Shown one piece after another: positions 1 to 13,100 of a DNA stretch of 64,000 nt; the stretch's first letter is position 1; every line of letters starts with the position of its first letter. The notes beneath the pieces are model-generated. The model saw only the letters and a list, made by a program, of their open reading frames with translations. It was not told the origin of the DNA and ran no database searches. Made by a program: the position numbers and the translations under genes. Source of the DNA: Melanocharis versteri (taxonomy: Eukaryota; Chordata; Aves; Passeriformes; Melanocharitidae); contig VZTG01007433.1 of NCBI GenBank assembly GCA_013397845.1, forward strand, positions 71,866 through 135,865. The letters are read 5' to 3'.

Positions 1-3000
1 CCATCCTCCTTACGTGATGTTTCTCCTCTCCCTTCTTCCTGTCCTGTGCTCCAGGGTTGTGATACAGGAGGAAATGATTTTCAATGATATTGAGTAAAAT
101 CAGATGTGGGAGCCATTCAGTCACCTATGTAAATCCACATAGTGCTTAACAGGGTTATTTCTCAGCCTGTAACTGCACAAAATCCAAGTGATTTGAATGT
201 ACATGTCTGTGAGATTTGGATTTGCACAATAGGCCAGGTCATGAGCTAAATGAATTTTGCAGATTAAACAAGTATGTGCTCTTGAGTCAAATTATATGTA
301 ATGGGAGTTATGTGTGCATTTAATTAGGGGGACAGAGCTCTCAGGAGCAGTATCTTGCCTGGAAAATTAATGCCTTTCCATGTGCTGTTTTAAGAGGCTG
401 CTGGAGAATGAGGGTTGCCATAGCAATACAGAAAAAAATTAAACAGTTAATACTTTGTGCATTGTTGAATAGAGTGGGCTGAGTAGCAGAATCTGCAATC
501 ATCATCTTTAGCACAAGTAGGTTCATTTAAAATGCATTTATTAAATGTTTTCTTATGTCACACTGGATACTCTGCAAAACCTCAAAATGCTGTGCAGTGT
601 AACAGATCATCTGGAGCTGCAGGACTCAGGAGCAGGCACATTTAAGTGGAGTGATGACAGCGGAGTACCACAACACAAGACGACTCAAACCTTGGTGAAG
701 GTCCAAGTGTGCCAGTAAGAAAAGTGCCAAGTGATGTTGTGTCCATTTGAAAGAGATAAGGACCTTGATTTTGACAGTCCCTTCTACAGCCGGACTCCAC
801 TGTAAACTGCATATTATAGAAAGCAGAAAAAAATCTTCTGAGGAAACTTGCTACTTTCCCTAATGCACCAAGTGTATGATTCTCATTTTTCGATTTTTTT
901 TTCTTGATCCATCCTATACCAGTCTTCTGCCACTGTTAACAGAATTGGGTGCTTTCAGAAGCTATAAAACAGCAGGGAGATGGCTCTCCCTTCTCTGGCA
1001 CACCTGTCCAAAAATTAACTCACCAGGCTAACTGTGTAGTTGATAAGTTTATGTATTTTAGGGGTGTTGCTTCAGTGTCTGTTTTCATTATCTAGCTACT
1101 TAAAATCAAGAGTCTCTTTTACAGCTGACTTTTATATTGACTACCTTGAGCAGTTTTGTACTATCTTCAAGCTTTTTTTTGTCATTATCTGAATTTTCTA
1201 GCACTTTATGACTCTGTTGAACACTGTGGGTCTCAGAACAGGTCCATGTAGGATTTGTGACAGAAAATATATTTCATCGCTTCTGAAAAATGAACATTTA
1301 ACCTGTTCCCTGTCTTTTGATAATGATTAATTCACAAGAAAATGCTTTTATTTTTCCTTTCAAACGGAGTAACATGAATGTCGGATCTTGTCTAAAGGGT
1401 TTGAAAGATGAAACTTCCAAAAATTTCTCTCAGTACCAAATCCAGCATTGCTTCACAGGGAACCTGGACATTTTCAATACCATATTTTTCCAACTTGAGG
1501 AAATAAAGTTGCTTAGTTGCTGAAGATAATAGTTTCCCTCCATGATTAAGAACTGTCACAAGTAGCCTATATCCAGATTTCTCCTATAAGCACATCCAAA
1601 ACAGTCCCAGTACTCAGGTTCAGCTTTTCTTGGTGCCATGTTCAGCTGTGGAGACATTATTCCAGGCACAGCAGACATAGGAAGCTCAAAAGCCTTACAA
1701 TAAGCACATTGTTCTGAAGTAAGTTTGTTATGAAACCACACTGTCATCAATGCTGACAGAGGCTATTTTTTTTTCTGAATACTGGGCAAAGTAATGAATC
1801 CAGCTATGGACTTGCAAATTTCCATTATACAGTCACCCAAGGGACTTCTCCTTGTCCTTGCTGTGCATACAGAAATGTGCAGTCTAGCAAGTAACTTGTA
1901 TGTGACTGCATATTTTATTTTTCCTCTAAACACTGTGCTGTCAAAATATATCTGTCCAGTCACATAGAGGACCCGTGTGTCAAGATATAGCTAAATACCG
2001 TTGAATAGGTTAATGATGACTAAAAATTCCATCCTTTTTGAGCTTCCATCTCTTTTTTTTTTTTTTTTAATTGATTGCTTTTGGTAGCGCACGATGTCTT
2101 ACAGGCGCTGCCCACAACTTTAAGCACAGGCAGGCTCATGGTCAGCTGTATGATTTCATTATCTGTGGTGGCTGTGTTCATTTTTAAGCTGACATGCTCA
2201 TACACCTGGGTCTGATGGTTGTTTTCAAGAGAAACCCAACTGTTTTTATAAACCACAGCTTTTGCAAAATCATCCATAAGCTATGGTATTCTTCTCCATA
2301 TCAATAATCACAGTAGATTTGCCCTGTATTCTTTTGGGTGTCATCTCTATTTAATGTCACTGTCTTTAAGAGATTTATAGTTTTTAAATTGTGATTTTCC
2401 TTTGAGATAGTTTCATGACTGACACATTACAGAAGTTGCGTTTTTCTGTACGAGCATCTCTGTCTTGATGATCCCCTGAATAGTGGTGACACAGAGAGTG
2501 AGGAGGAAACAAGCTGTGTGAAACTATGTATCTCTCAGTTCCCTGTCCTTGTTATATCTTTGGATCGTTGGGAGAGAGATACTACAAAATTACTATAATA
2601 AGTTATACATGGATAAAAGAAATGGGTAAGAAGGAAATACACATCTGTCTCCACTTCTGATTTGAACCAATAGTCTCAAGGTGATTAGCTCTTGCTCCTC
2701 ATCTTTAGCATTCTGATTCCCTTTCAGCTGTATTTTCTCAAATAAGTAAAAAGTGCTTCCAGACCCTCTAATTTTCAGAGATTTAGTATAATTGGTGATA
2801 TCGTCTCAGAAGATTAAGCAGCCAAATGGATTTGACTTCTGAAAAGATAGAACTCTTTAGGGATATACACTCATTACAGTATTACCAGACTCCTCTTGTG
2901 TTTTTTTCATCTTTCCACATTCCCACCTATACACCAAGGTACATGTCAACAACAAATAACAGTATTTTCAGGTCTGACTATCTTGCTCCTGTTTGTGCTT

Positions 3001-6000
3001 TCTCCCATTGCAATACTGAGAAATATTGAAAAAGCAAGTGTTAGTTATCCTATAGTCAGTTCCCACAAATCCTCTCTTCCCTGCCACATCCCCACAAGGA
3101 TAGTTTGGGGACTTAGCAGAGAGCAGCTAAGCTTTGCAACATGCAGAAGTTGTCCTGGGATAATTTAGAAATTTAGTGACATACCCTCTGGAGTGTAACA
3201 GCAGAACACAGAACTATGAAGACGGCTTTAGAAAGTGTCTGTGAATGTCTCCTGCTAAGCCAACCCAGATCCTTGGGCCCCAGTGGCAATTATTCCAGTT
3301 TATGCTGTAGTCTGAGCATGTCATACATCCCATTTGAACAGGGACATTCAGTTCCTAAGTGCTATCAGAGTAATAGTAACTTTATGAGCTCAGCCTGCTT
3401 GCTTTTGTCCAAATCTGGAAGAATCCCTGCAGATGGATGAATGATGAAACACTATTTTAGGCAGGGAAGGCGACAATATCGTTGTATTGCTTCTAATGTA
3501 TGAGTTCTATTTGAAAATTGTTAAAAAATAGGGTAGCTGGGAACATTTTTTTCTTATCTCATTTTTTATAAATCTCCTATTTCTGAAAAGGTGCACAGCA
3601 AATGCTACTACTTTCAAACATATCCCATTAGAAAGTTAACTGGAAATTACATGTATTTTATAAATCTCTGGTTGTTGTACCCCCTGAATTAGGGGAGGTA
3701 ATAGAATTTTTCCTTCTGATTTATGAATCTTCCTGTGAGAACTCAAGTACGAGAGTTCCCTTCTAATAACAAATTTAGCTACATTTCTAAGGAAATGGAT
3801 ACCAGAAAAACCTCACTAAGAATTCAAATATTCTCTCTCCCTCAAAGCCCTCTCACAATGGACAAGAACAGGGAGAAAGAGGGAAGAATGAAATAACCAT
3901 GAAATGTCTCCAAGTGTGAGAGAGGGATCAGTTAGGGGCAGGTATTTATCATTTATTTATTTGGTTATTTAATCCAGTGAGCACTAACACATACATTTAG
4001 CAGTGAAAATACTGTCTGTGGTTGCTTTGTGGGACAATTTTGGTGACTTCTTTTTCCTGCACAAACATAAGAGCTGTATCCAGTTAAAGCTTCATACAGC
4101 ACAGGTTCGTAGTAATACAGAAAGAATATGGGTTAATAACCAGTGTGTTTTGATCATCTCTAATGAAGTAATTATTAATTAGAAAACAATACTTACAAGA
4201 ATGTGGCACATGTTATAATACATACAAAGGAATTTATTTTCTCAGTCAAAATAAACAAATATTGTTAAGAACGTAAGCACTTTTTGGTCTTTGAACTCCC
4301 ACGCTGGGAATACTATTTCTAAGATTATATTTTAACACTATAGCTTTGCCGTAGAGCAAAATGATAACTTTGGTATAGATTTTACCTTTTGTTATAATGT
4401 GGGTGTGAAAATAAACTTCCTGAATTTGGGGAGATGAAGGAGTTACAGCTCATTTTCTTTCTTAAAATACTATCTCTGAGTAACGGAATATTCTCATCTG
4501 TTTTCTGTTAAGCTCTCTAAGTTACTGAGGAAGGAGCCTTGGGAGCTGGTGTGGGATGTGAAGTGCAGGAATTCGTGCAGTTTCCCCATTATTTATATAA
4601 TGCAAAAGCCAGGATCACTGAAATAAACTAAAAAGATTGTCACTCAGACCATATGCTACTTGCTAGCAAATTGGCACTGAGCCCCAAAAGAAAAACTCTG
4701 ATGAAGCAAAGCAGAATCATGTCTCCTTTTTAATGCTACCTGGAAAAAGCATATCTTATCCATTTCCCCTTTCTTTCTTTTTTCTGGTTCAATTTTCCAT
4801 CTAAAGGATATGACAATATATCTGAATTTCTTGTCAAGCCTAGCTTACAGTTCTTGAAATTTATTATTCACGTATTCGAAAACACATATCTGGCCAGAGG
4901 TTTCCAAAATAGCCTTCTGCCTTCCCACCAATACGCAAGTTATTATACTACCCTTAGTACATTGGAGAAGCCATAGTAATAAATATATAATTTAGTAGGG
5001 ATTTTTCTAAAAGGTTTTTCCTATGTGACATTTTCTTAAACTCAGTTCCTCTTCTTTTCATCCCTTCTGAAAAATAAACATGAAGTAGTGAGAAAGAATT
5101 TGGTACAAAGTAGTTTAATAACATTATCATCCAGGGAACTGGCTATTTTTAAGACCTGTTATTTCATATTTTGCTGTTCTCCATCACTTTCCTTTACGAG
5201 TCAGTTTCTGGTTGTGTCTGAAAATCACACACTGGAAATGTGATCCATCTAGACAACAAACAAAAAAGGGAAGAGGAAACTACAGAAAACGTAACAAATC
5301 CGCCTTGCCGTGTTTTCTATTATGGCCTTTTTTTTGGGTCGTGTGGAAAACAAGGCATCTAAATTCATATTATGGAACAATGGGATTTGTGTCCTTGTAT
5401 GAATATTTACCTCCCTTCTTGCCTGAAAGAAATGAGCTGCATCATGGTACAGTTGTTCCCAGGCATGACATGGGATCCCTCCTTTTCTCAAAGAGGGCTA
5501 ATAAGGCTCATAGCTCTGTCCTCATTGCCTCCCCTTCTCAATAATAGCCTTGCTGCTCAGAAAAGTTTCCCTTGCACAGAGATTTTTTGAAAACAAAATG
5601 AAAACAGGTGCTGAAGAGCTTGTATATTTTCTATGCAGTATTGGTTTTGCTGAGTAACAGCATTAATGTCATATGCAATAGTATATTTCCATTGCTTATA
5701 TGTTGACAGGGTGTGATTTTGTAATTTGCTGTTCTATATTGAGAATCAGTGTTTTTCAATACAATTTTTAATGTGTAGCTCTTCCTAAAAGTCTCGAGAC
5801 AGACAAGTTGCTGTCTCTGGAGCTCCCACTGACAGTTACATCCTAAGCTAATGCAGTTGCTTTTGAGCTTTGTTTTTCCAACAAAATGGTCTCTGAGGGT
5901 TTAGGATTACTAAGCAATGTAGGAAGGGGGAATAAGAGAAGACAAGGGTGGCAATGTGTTCTCTCTGGAGAATGTGTTAAGAGGCAGATTCTGCAGGTTT

Positions 6001-7040
6001 GGCATATTGAGGGTTTATATCATGGGAGAGCAACTCTCCCTTATAAATCACTGTGGTGATAAGGAAAACACACATCCTGCTCCTCTATCCAAGGAAGAAT
6101 AACCTACATTTGTTCTTCTTCCATGATTATCTTTCCAGATACACAGTTTCTGGCTACATAATGATTTGAAATGTACCCCAACTAGTCTCCATGTTTAAAC
6201 ATTTCAAACTCTTCATATTTGAATTAAGAAAAACAGTAACTGAGACATAAATAATTCCTATTTAGATGTCAAAAAGAGATGAAAACCAAAATAAATACAT
6301 TCAATCTCCTACATGCAAAAGCCAGGGTGGTCATTATTCCCCATTGCTAGGGTGGGTGATGCTTTCAAGACCAGGCTCTTTGAGAACCACCATTGTGGAG
6401 ACACTGGAAAAGAGGAGGAAGTGTTCTGGAGGCTCGTTATCACAAAGCAAGCCCAAATATGAGGCTTCTTCACTTTATTTAAATTCCCTTGCTTCTGTCA
6501 AGTCCATGTGTTTTATCGTGATTATACATTTAGAAAGGAAAATTTAAATTATGAGCCTAGAATATCAAAAAGACACTGGAAGCCAACAAAAAAGAAACTA
6601 CCACATATTCAGCACTTCTGAGGCTCCCCACACCTCCCTTCTCTAAGATGCCAATTTTTTCGCCTCTTGCTTATGAATTTTTCAGCCATCTAACCTCTTC
6701 TAGTCCTTCAGCCCCTCTGGTATGAAGCAAAACCATAAGATCGTATATGATGCTTTTAAATCACAGACAACTTGACTTGGGAGGCAGGAATACAGCACAG
6801 TGCTGAGGGGTTGTTATGATATTGTCCTGTCAGGTTATACCACTAGTTCCTGCTTTAACTTTCCAAATCATTCTCAGGATAGTATTTTGTGATAATATAA
6901 ACTTGAAGCCACAAAAGCATGCTAAGGCCAGATCCTCCAGTGAGAAAAGTTTGCAAGTAATTTGACTTCTTCTGTCCCGAAGTGTCTCTGAGGTAAATTG
7001 GGTTGCTATTCTCTTTGATTCCCAGAGGTATGATGAGTCC
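1..7040. other. Upstream gene desert, block 1
   Basis: AT-rich non-coding sequence. Every open frame is short, lacks recognisable domains and has no convincing splice context. A T16 run lies at 2053-2068, which is an A-tail-like run on the minus strand and is discussed under findings. No RNA gene, LTR boundary or CR1 end was recognised. Confidence 0.6.
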
Positions 7041-7100
7041 TTTCTTTTTCTTTCTTTTTTTCTTTTTTTTCTTTTCTTCTTTTCTTTCTTTTTTTTTTTT
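7041..7100. repeat. Pyrimidine (TTTC/T)n low-complexity tract
   Basis: About 60 bases of almost pure T with scattered C, grading into a T run at the right end. The lysine-rich minus-strand open frame across it is an artefact of this composition. Confidence 0.9.
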
Positions 7101-10100
7101 CCCTAAGAGATCAGGCATTCAGAGGTAAATGGTCTCCTTCTGGTTCTGTGAAGAGCTTTTACATTTCAGTGGTCATACCATTGTAATGAGTGAAACCAAG
7201 AGACCATCTGGTCCTCTATTTGATCTCTGGTAATGGCCAGTACCAGATGCTTCAGAGGACAGAACAGCAATCCACAGCCGAATAACCAGACAACAAGAAA
7301 AGGGTTTTTTTAGCTCCTGTCAATTAATGGCTCATTTATGCCTTATAAAGTGAGCATTTTTAATTTCTTATACTTTTGGTTATCCAATAATCTCAGTCTT
7401 TAAATTGTTCAGCACTATTTTGGTCGTGGATTCTAGAAATACCGATGGTAGAAATACATTTCTTTTCCTGTGCTACCTTTTTCAAGGATTTATTTCACCT
7501 TTATATTTGACAATAGTCACAGAATTCTGTGTTTTATGGTATAAAGGCAATAGCCATTGTAGGTAAGTTATCAGAAATAAAAAACATTCATTATTTTTTC
7601 CACTGACCATCCTGTACTTCAGCTCAGACTTTGTGTTTCACCCTAGTTCAGTGGGAATTTAGTTTTGTACTGATTAGAGGAGAAACTGGAAAAAACTTAA
7701 TAAATACTAAAGGCAAATTTACAAGAAGCTACTGTTTGAGTCGGCCTTGCTTTGATGCAGGCCAGACATAATATTGAATCCTAACTTATAATTCAGAATT
7801 ACTGAATTTAATTAGTACCTCAGATCCGCAAGGCATTCTTGATCTCATCTGTGTCTAACTGCATATTTCTACAGCCTTTGCCATAGCAAAGTGCCACTTT
7901 TGTTAGTACCTCATGGAGGTATTGCTGTACCAACTGCTTAAGAATAATTTCTAGTTTGCAGGGTTTTGCATTAAGCACAAAATGGGTTTATCCCAGGCTG
8001 TTACTTCCAACTAATATGTTACAATGTGCTGTTGTTGGCAAGGCAGTAGGGTGTTATCAGTCAGCAATGGTTTGTATATTTTCTGTTGTTATTTTTAGCT
8101 TTTAGTCATATCTTTTGTTTTCCCTTTCATGCCAGAGTGGTGAACATTTTTATCTTGTAAGATGAAATTTGATGCACTGATTGCCTCAGATCTGAAGGTC
8201 TGACCAAGAACTTAACAGCTGAGTCTCTGTATTGCACCGAGGTGATGAAGAGTCAGAGCTGTGCAGCCCAACAAACCAAAGGGATATTCCATGCCCTATA
8301 AAATCATGCTCAGCAATAAAAACTGTGAGAAAGAAGGAAAGGGGATGTTTGGAGTTATGGAGTCTGTCTTCCCAAGTAACCTTTATGGGCAATGAACTTG
8401 GTGGAACACGGCCTGCTGCTGGAAAGTTCTGAATTAATTCCTTATTTTGCTTTGATTTTATGTATAGCTTTTGTTTTCCCTGCTGAACTGTCTTTATCCG
8501 AACCCAGGATTTTTTTCCCTTTTTCCTATCCAATTCCTCTCCCCCATCCCACCACAGGGGAGTGAGTGAGTGATTATGTGGGGCTTAGCTTCTTACTGGG
8601 GTTACTCCCCAACAAATACTTAAAAACCCAAGTATCGTATCCAAGCATTTATTGACTTCCTTGGATTACCTTTTAAAAACTACTCAGACTCCCAAATTCA
8701 AGAGGTCTTTCAGACCATTTCTCAGATGTTTTGATCTGCTTTTTTCTACCTTTGCTGTGCTTTATAATTTTCTCTTTTCATTTTGCTATTCCCAAACAGA
8801 TCTAACAGTGAAAATGATGTTTTTGGTTTTTCTGTTTAAAGATTATCAGAAAAAGAAAGGTTCACAAATCAGATCTGCCGTCTAGCCAGAAAAGGATGGT
8901 GAAGAATTAATTAATGTATGGGAAGAACATGCAGTAGAACATGATTTCACTTCAAAGTGCACAGAACCAGCACATTTATGACAGATTTGCTTTGCAGCCA
9001 GTTCAGGAAACACAATATAAAAACAATCTTATGCACAAATTGAGAAATAGTGCAAAAGGCATTGGAAGTTAACTGCAACATTGTGAGGTGTCATTTTGTT
9101 CAGTCTGTGGGAAACTTACTGATGTCAAACTGCTGTGAAATCTCTGCTGCTTCATGGCAGAGTCATAATTGATTTGGCTTCATATAGAACCACGTGTATC
9201 CATAGATGAAAAATTCATGCGTGCTCTAGAAAATCATCATCAGTCTTTTGGACAGGCTTAATGTGCAATCTGCTGTATTGGTATGGGCGCAAATTTAGCA
9301 GGTTTCAGAGGCTTGCGGTGCACAAGTGTAGATGCGGATTGGTTCTTAGATAATTTAACATGTAAATGCTGCCTCAGCTCAATTGGAAGGTGGTGCCTAG
9401 GTACAGTTCTTTCAAGCCCTGAATAAACATGGGCATTTCAGAGTATGCCATCTGTTAGAAGTCATCCAAATTACACGGAAACGCTAAAGAAATTAGTTAT
9501 TTTCCTTTTAATAAAGACAAAATTACCCTTGTTTTCAGCTCAGCTTGGTGAAAATGTATCAGCAATTTTTACAAATCACTGTGAGTAGTAGAGGAGAGGG
9601 GAAGAAATTAGTAAAAAATAATCTTTCCAGCGTGAATATTTACTGTGGCATAAAAAGACATTGATTCTCACTGTGATTAACTTCAAGGAATCCATTGACA
9701 GTAAAAAAGCCAATGACAAATTGGCACAGGGAAGGGATGAATGAAAGGAATGGGTTTTCAATATACATATAACCTAAAGCATGGCCTCAAGTCACCAGAT
9801 GGCTCAAGGGATTAGCAATGCTACATAGTCTTTTCACCTTCTCCTGTCCCCTCCCCTTCAAGCAACAGGTTCAAATGTTCAAGTAAGCAGCATAAGCATC
9901 CAGACAGACACAACTTAAATGATCTTTATCTACAACAGGCAGTGTAGTAAAAGTGGTCACTGCCTAGTAGTGCTACCTCTGTGAGAAGAATTATATGCTG
10001 GGGGTGTGTGAGTGTTTCTTTGTTTTCATTGGGGTTAAATTGAAATCTTCCCTCTGAAATGTTTTAATTTATTTTCAGGCCCTTTCAAAAACTTCATTAT

Positions 10101-13100
10101 GTTTATAGTCATTTTGTAAATTTTGAAAAGAAGCACCATTCTGAAAAAAAGCAGTGCCGTTTAAAACCTGTTACAAATGACACAATTGTTTGCTTCAACT
10201 AGGAAAGATCAGATGTGAACTATAAATCAGTGAACACACAGAAGCAATATGATTCTGATTCTTAATTTTCAGTATACAGTGTTCTGTCAGACACATTTTG
10301 ATGAATTTTGCTTCCAGTCATATTGTTTTTTTAGGGGAACACATGCACATACCATAAAAGTGTGATCATGACTGTTAGTAAGTGAAAATCCTTTAGGAAA
10401 TCTTAGTAAACTATGCACTACTTTAGACAGCTTTTTATTTAAGACATCATATGAGAAATTGTGGGGTAAAAGCTGCTGAGGAGTTATCTTTTCCTCTATG
10501 TTTGTAGTCGATAAAGTACTTTAATCCTTGTAATGAGAACTAGAGGCTATGTTTCAACAGCATGAAAATCAATAACCAGAATCATTGAGCATATTCTACA
10601 TTTAAGTTAACAGTAGTGATTAAAGTGAAAAACAAAAAAGACCAAAACAAAAACCAAACAACTAACAATGGAGAAATTGGTAAGGCAAAAAGCCACTGAG
10701 GTTAGTGTATAAACGTAACCCAGAATATTGTACCATTTATTCTTGTATGACACTCCTTTAATTTAAAAAATATGTGTCTAACTTGAATTTTAGGCTGTTC
10801 ATACTCCGCTAACTTTATTCTACAGACCTGAATTATTTTCTTTTCTTCGACAAAAATAACAGTTTACCCTCTGCAAGATAAATGCGGAAGAAGAAGAAAA
10901 AAACCTAGTTCAATTTAATGACCTGATTTTGTGCTGCAGCTTTTATAAAACTCTTCTCCTTTTGCTCAGTTACTTGCCTTCTGATGCCTATTTTTTCAGC
11001 TAGTTGCAGTACAGTGTATTATTGATACTTCAGATTCTAAAACATTTCATTTCTTAACTGTTCAGGCAAGTTCTTTTTGTATACCAAAGTTTATTTTGTA
11101 AATCTTGACTTTTCAAGATGATATATGGGCCCCAGTGATGTCACTGGCAATGGCAAGGCTGTTTTGGACTTGAAAAGAGGGCAGGTTACTTTCAAGGATG
11201 CTATTTTGGTAAGGCTGCAATGCTCCTAGGGAGCTCCTATATTCAGATTAGATCCATATTGCCTGGGATTTCACTCTGTATGGCTTTTTTTTCCTAGTAC
11301 ATGCTAATGGTACCTCTCAGACAACAGTACCTATTCATCAGCTGTGCTGTGATATTTGGGTACACCAGTATGTGTAAAGGACAAAGTTTGAGCTGCAGAT
11401 CCTTATTGACTCTATTAAGTCACAACCTAATACAGTTCAATTTATGATTTAGTGCAATTCACTGCCCTCCTTCCTTTCCACCAAGGATGTAAGTGTTGTG
11501 ATTGCAGATTATGGGGCAGACAAACGTTAGTTTGAGATGGGCACAGATCGGCAAATCACCAAAACCATGGGACCCTTTGACAGTCCCTCCCTACTTAACC
11601 ACAGCACATATTCTCTAGTGTTAAGGTCCTTCTCTTTTCTTGTACTATATAGGAACACAAAGAACAAGGAAGAGGACTTCTCTGTCCTTTGCTCATTTAT
11701 ATTTAGGCTGTCTCATTTGTATTAGGCAAGACCAGAGAAGACAAGAATGCTCAACTTGAACAGCAGTCCCTGATTCTGCTAGGACCTTTCAATAAATAAT
11801 TGCTTTGTGCATAAAGAAATTGTTAGATTAAGTGTCTTCATGGAAGAGAAGTTCAAAACAATGTGACAGCCATCACGCAAGTTGATGCTTGAGCAAGTTC
11901 AATACTGAATAAGCAAATTTTTTGCTCAGATTCTCTTGACTTATAAGATCTTGCCATTATCGTGATAACTAGCGAACCTAGAAGAAAAGCACCAGGAAAA
12001 TAAGTAACATAATGTAAGCTGATTGTGAATATAGTTTGGCTTCTAGAAGCAGGAATGTCAGACTGAAGTGAATGTTCAACAAGGTCTGGACAATAAATCA
12101 CCAAACACTACACAAGTTCACAGCAATTCACCTGAGAATAAGGGTTCACATCTCAATAATCCTCTTCTGAGACTCTTTCAGGTTTTTCACGTTTTGTCTT
12201 TATCTCATTTTCTGCCATTTAATACTTTATAAGTAGGAGACTATCTTGTTTTTTTCTTTTAGAACTTTGCTTTGTAATCTTTCTTGGAACTTCCTGGATT
12301 TTTTCTCTATTATATATCCAGTGTATTATGATACCATCATGCCACTTACAGCATGAATTTCAGTACACTTGCAAACTTAACAGTTTTATGGTGCAATTAC
12401 TGTGCTATTTTTGGCAGACATATGAGCCTACATTTCTTATTTGGGCAAAACTTCTATAAGTTGATGAGTTAATCAGCAGAGACGAATCATGCTGACATTG
12501 AATGCACAAAGTTTGCTTTGTGTTTATGTATTGCTTCATAAAACTTGATCACACACCACACTGAGAGTGGTCAGCCTTAGGTTTCAAGAGCTTTTAACAT
12601 CTCCTGCTTTCCCTGGTTATCATGGGCTTCTTCTGACTCTCTGAAATACATGCATCATTTTATATCAGCTAAAGTTTCAATTCAAATAAAAATGTGGGGG
12701 TTGGTCTGTTGGTCTTCAATCATTTTAGGCTAGTATGTTGGTTTCTGTGAAGTATCTTTTGTATAAAGTGATGTTCAGTTTGAAAATTGCAGAACTGGTA
12801 TCTAAACAGAAATTTACTGCAGTCACAGTATTTCTACATGAACTGTTAATTGAAGTGCAGAATGTATAGCTATGGACTCTAACCATGGACAACAAAATGT
12901 AAGACACAAATGCTTTTTGGAAAAATACACTTTTTAGTCCTTCTCTGAGTGCTGTCAGTATTGTTTAAAAATATTTGAGGCACAAAATTTGCTTTAGAGG
13001 AAAAAACTCCTTAAAAATGTATCTGAAAGACTGTAATGTTTGGCCTCCCAAGTTCAGTGTCAATATCCTGTGTGCTAGACTTACTTTGAAACTGGGGAGT

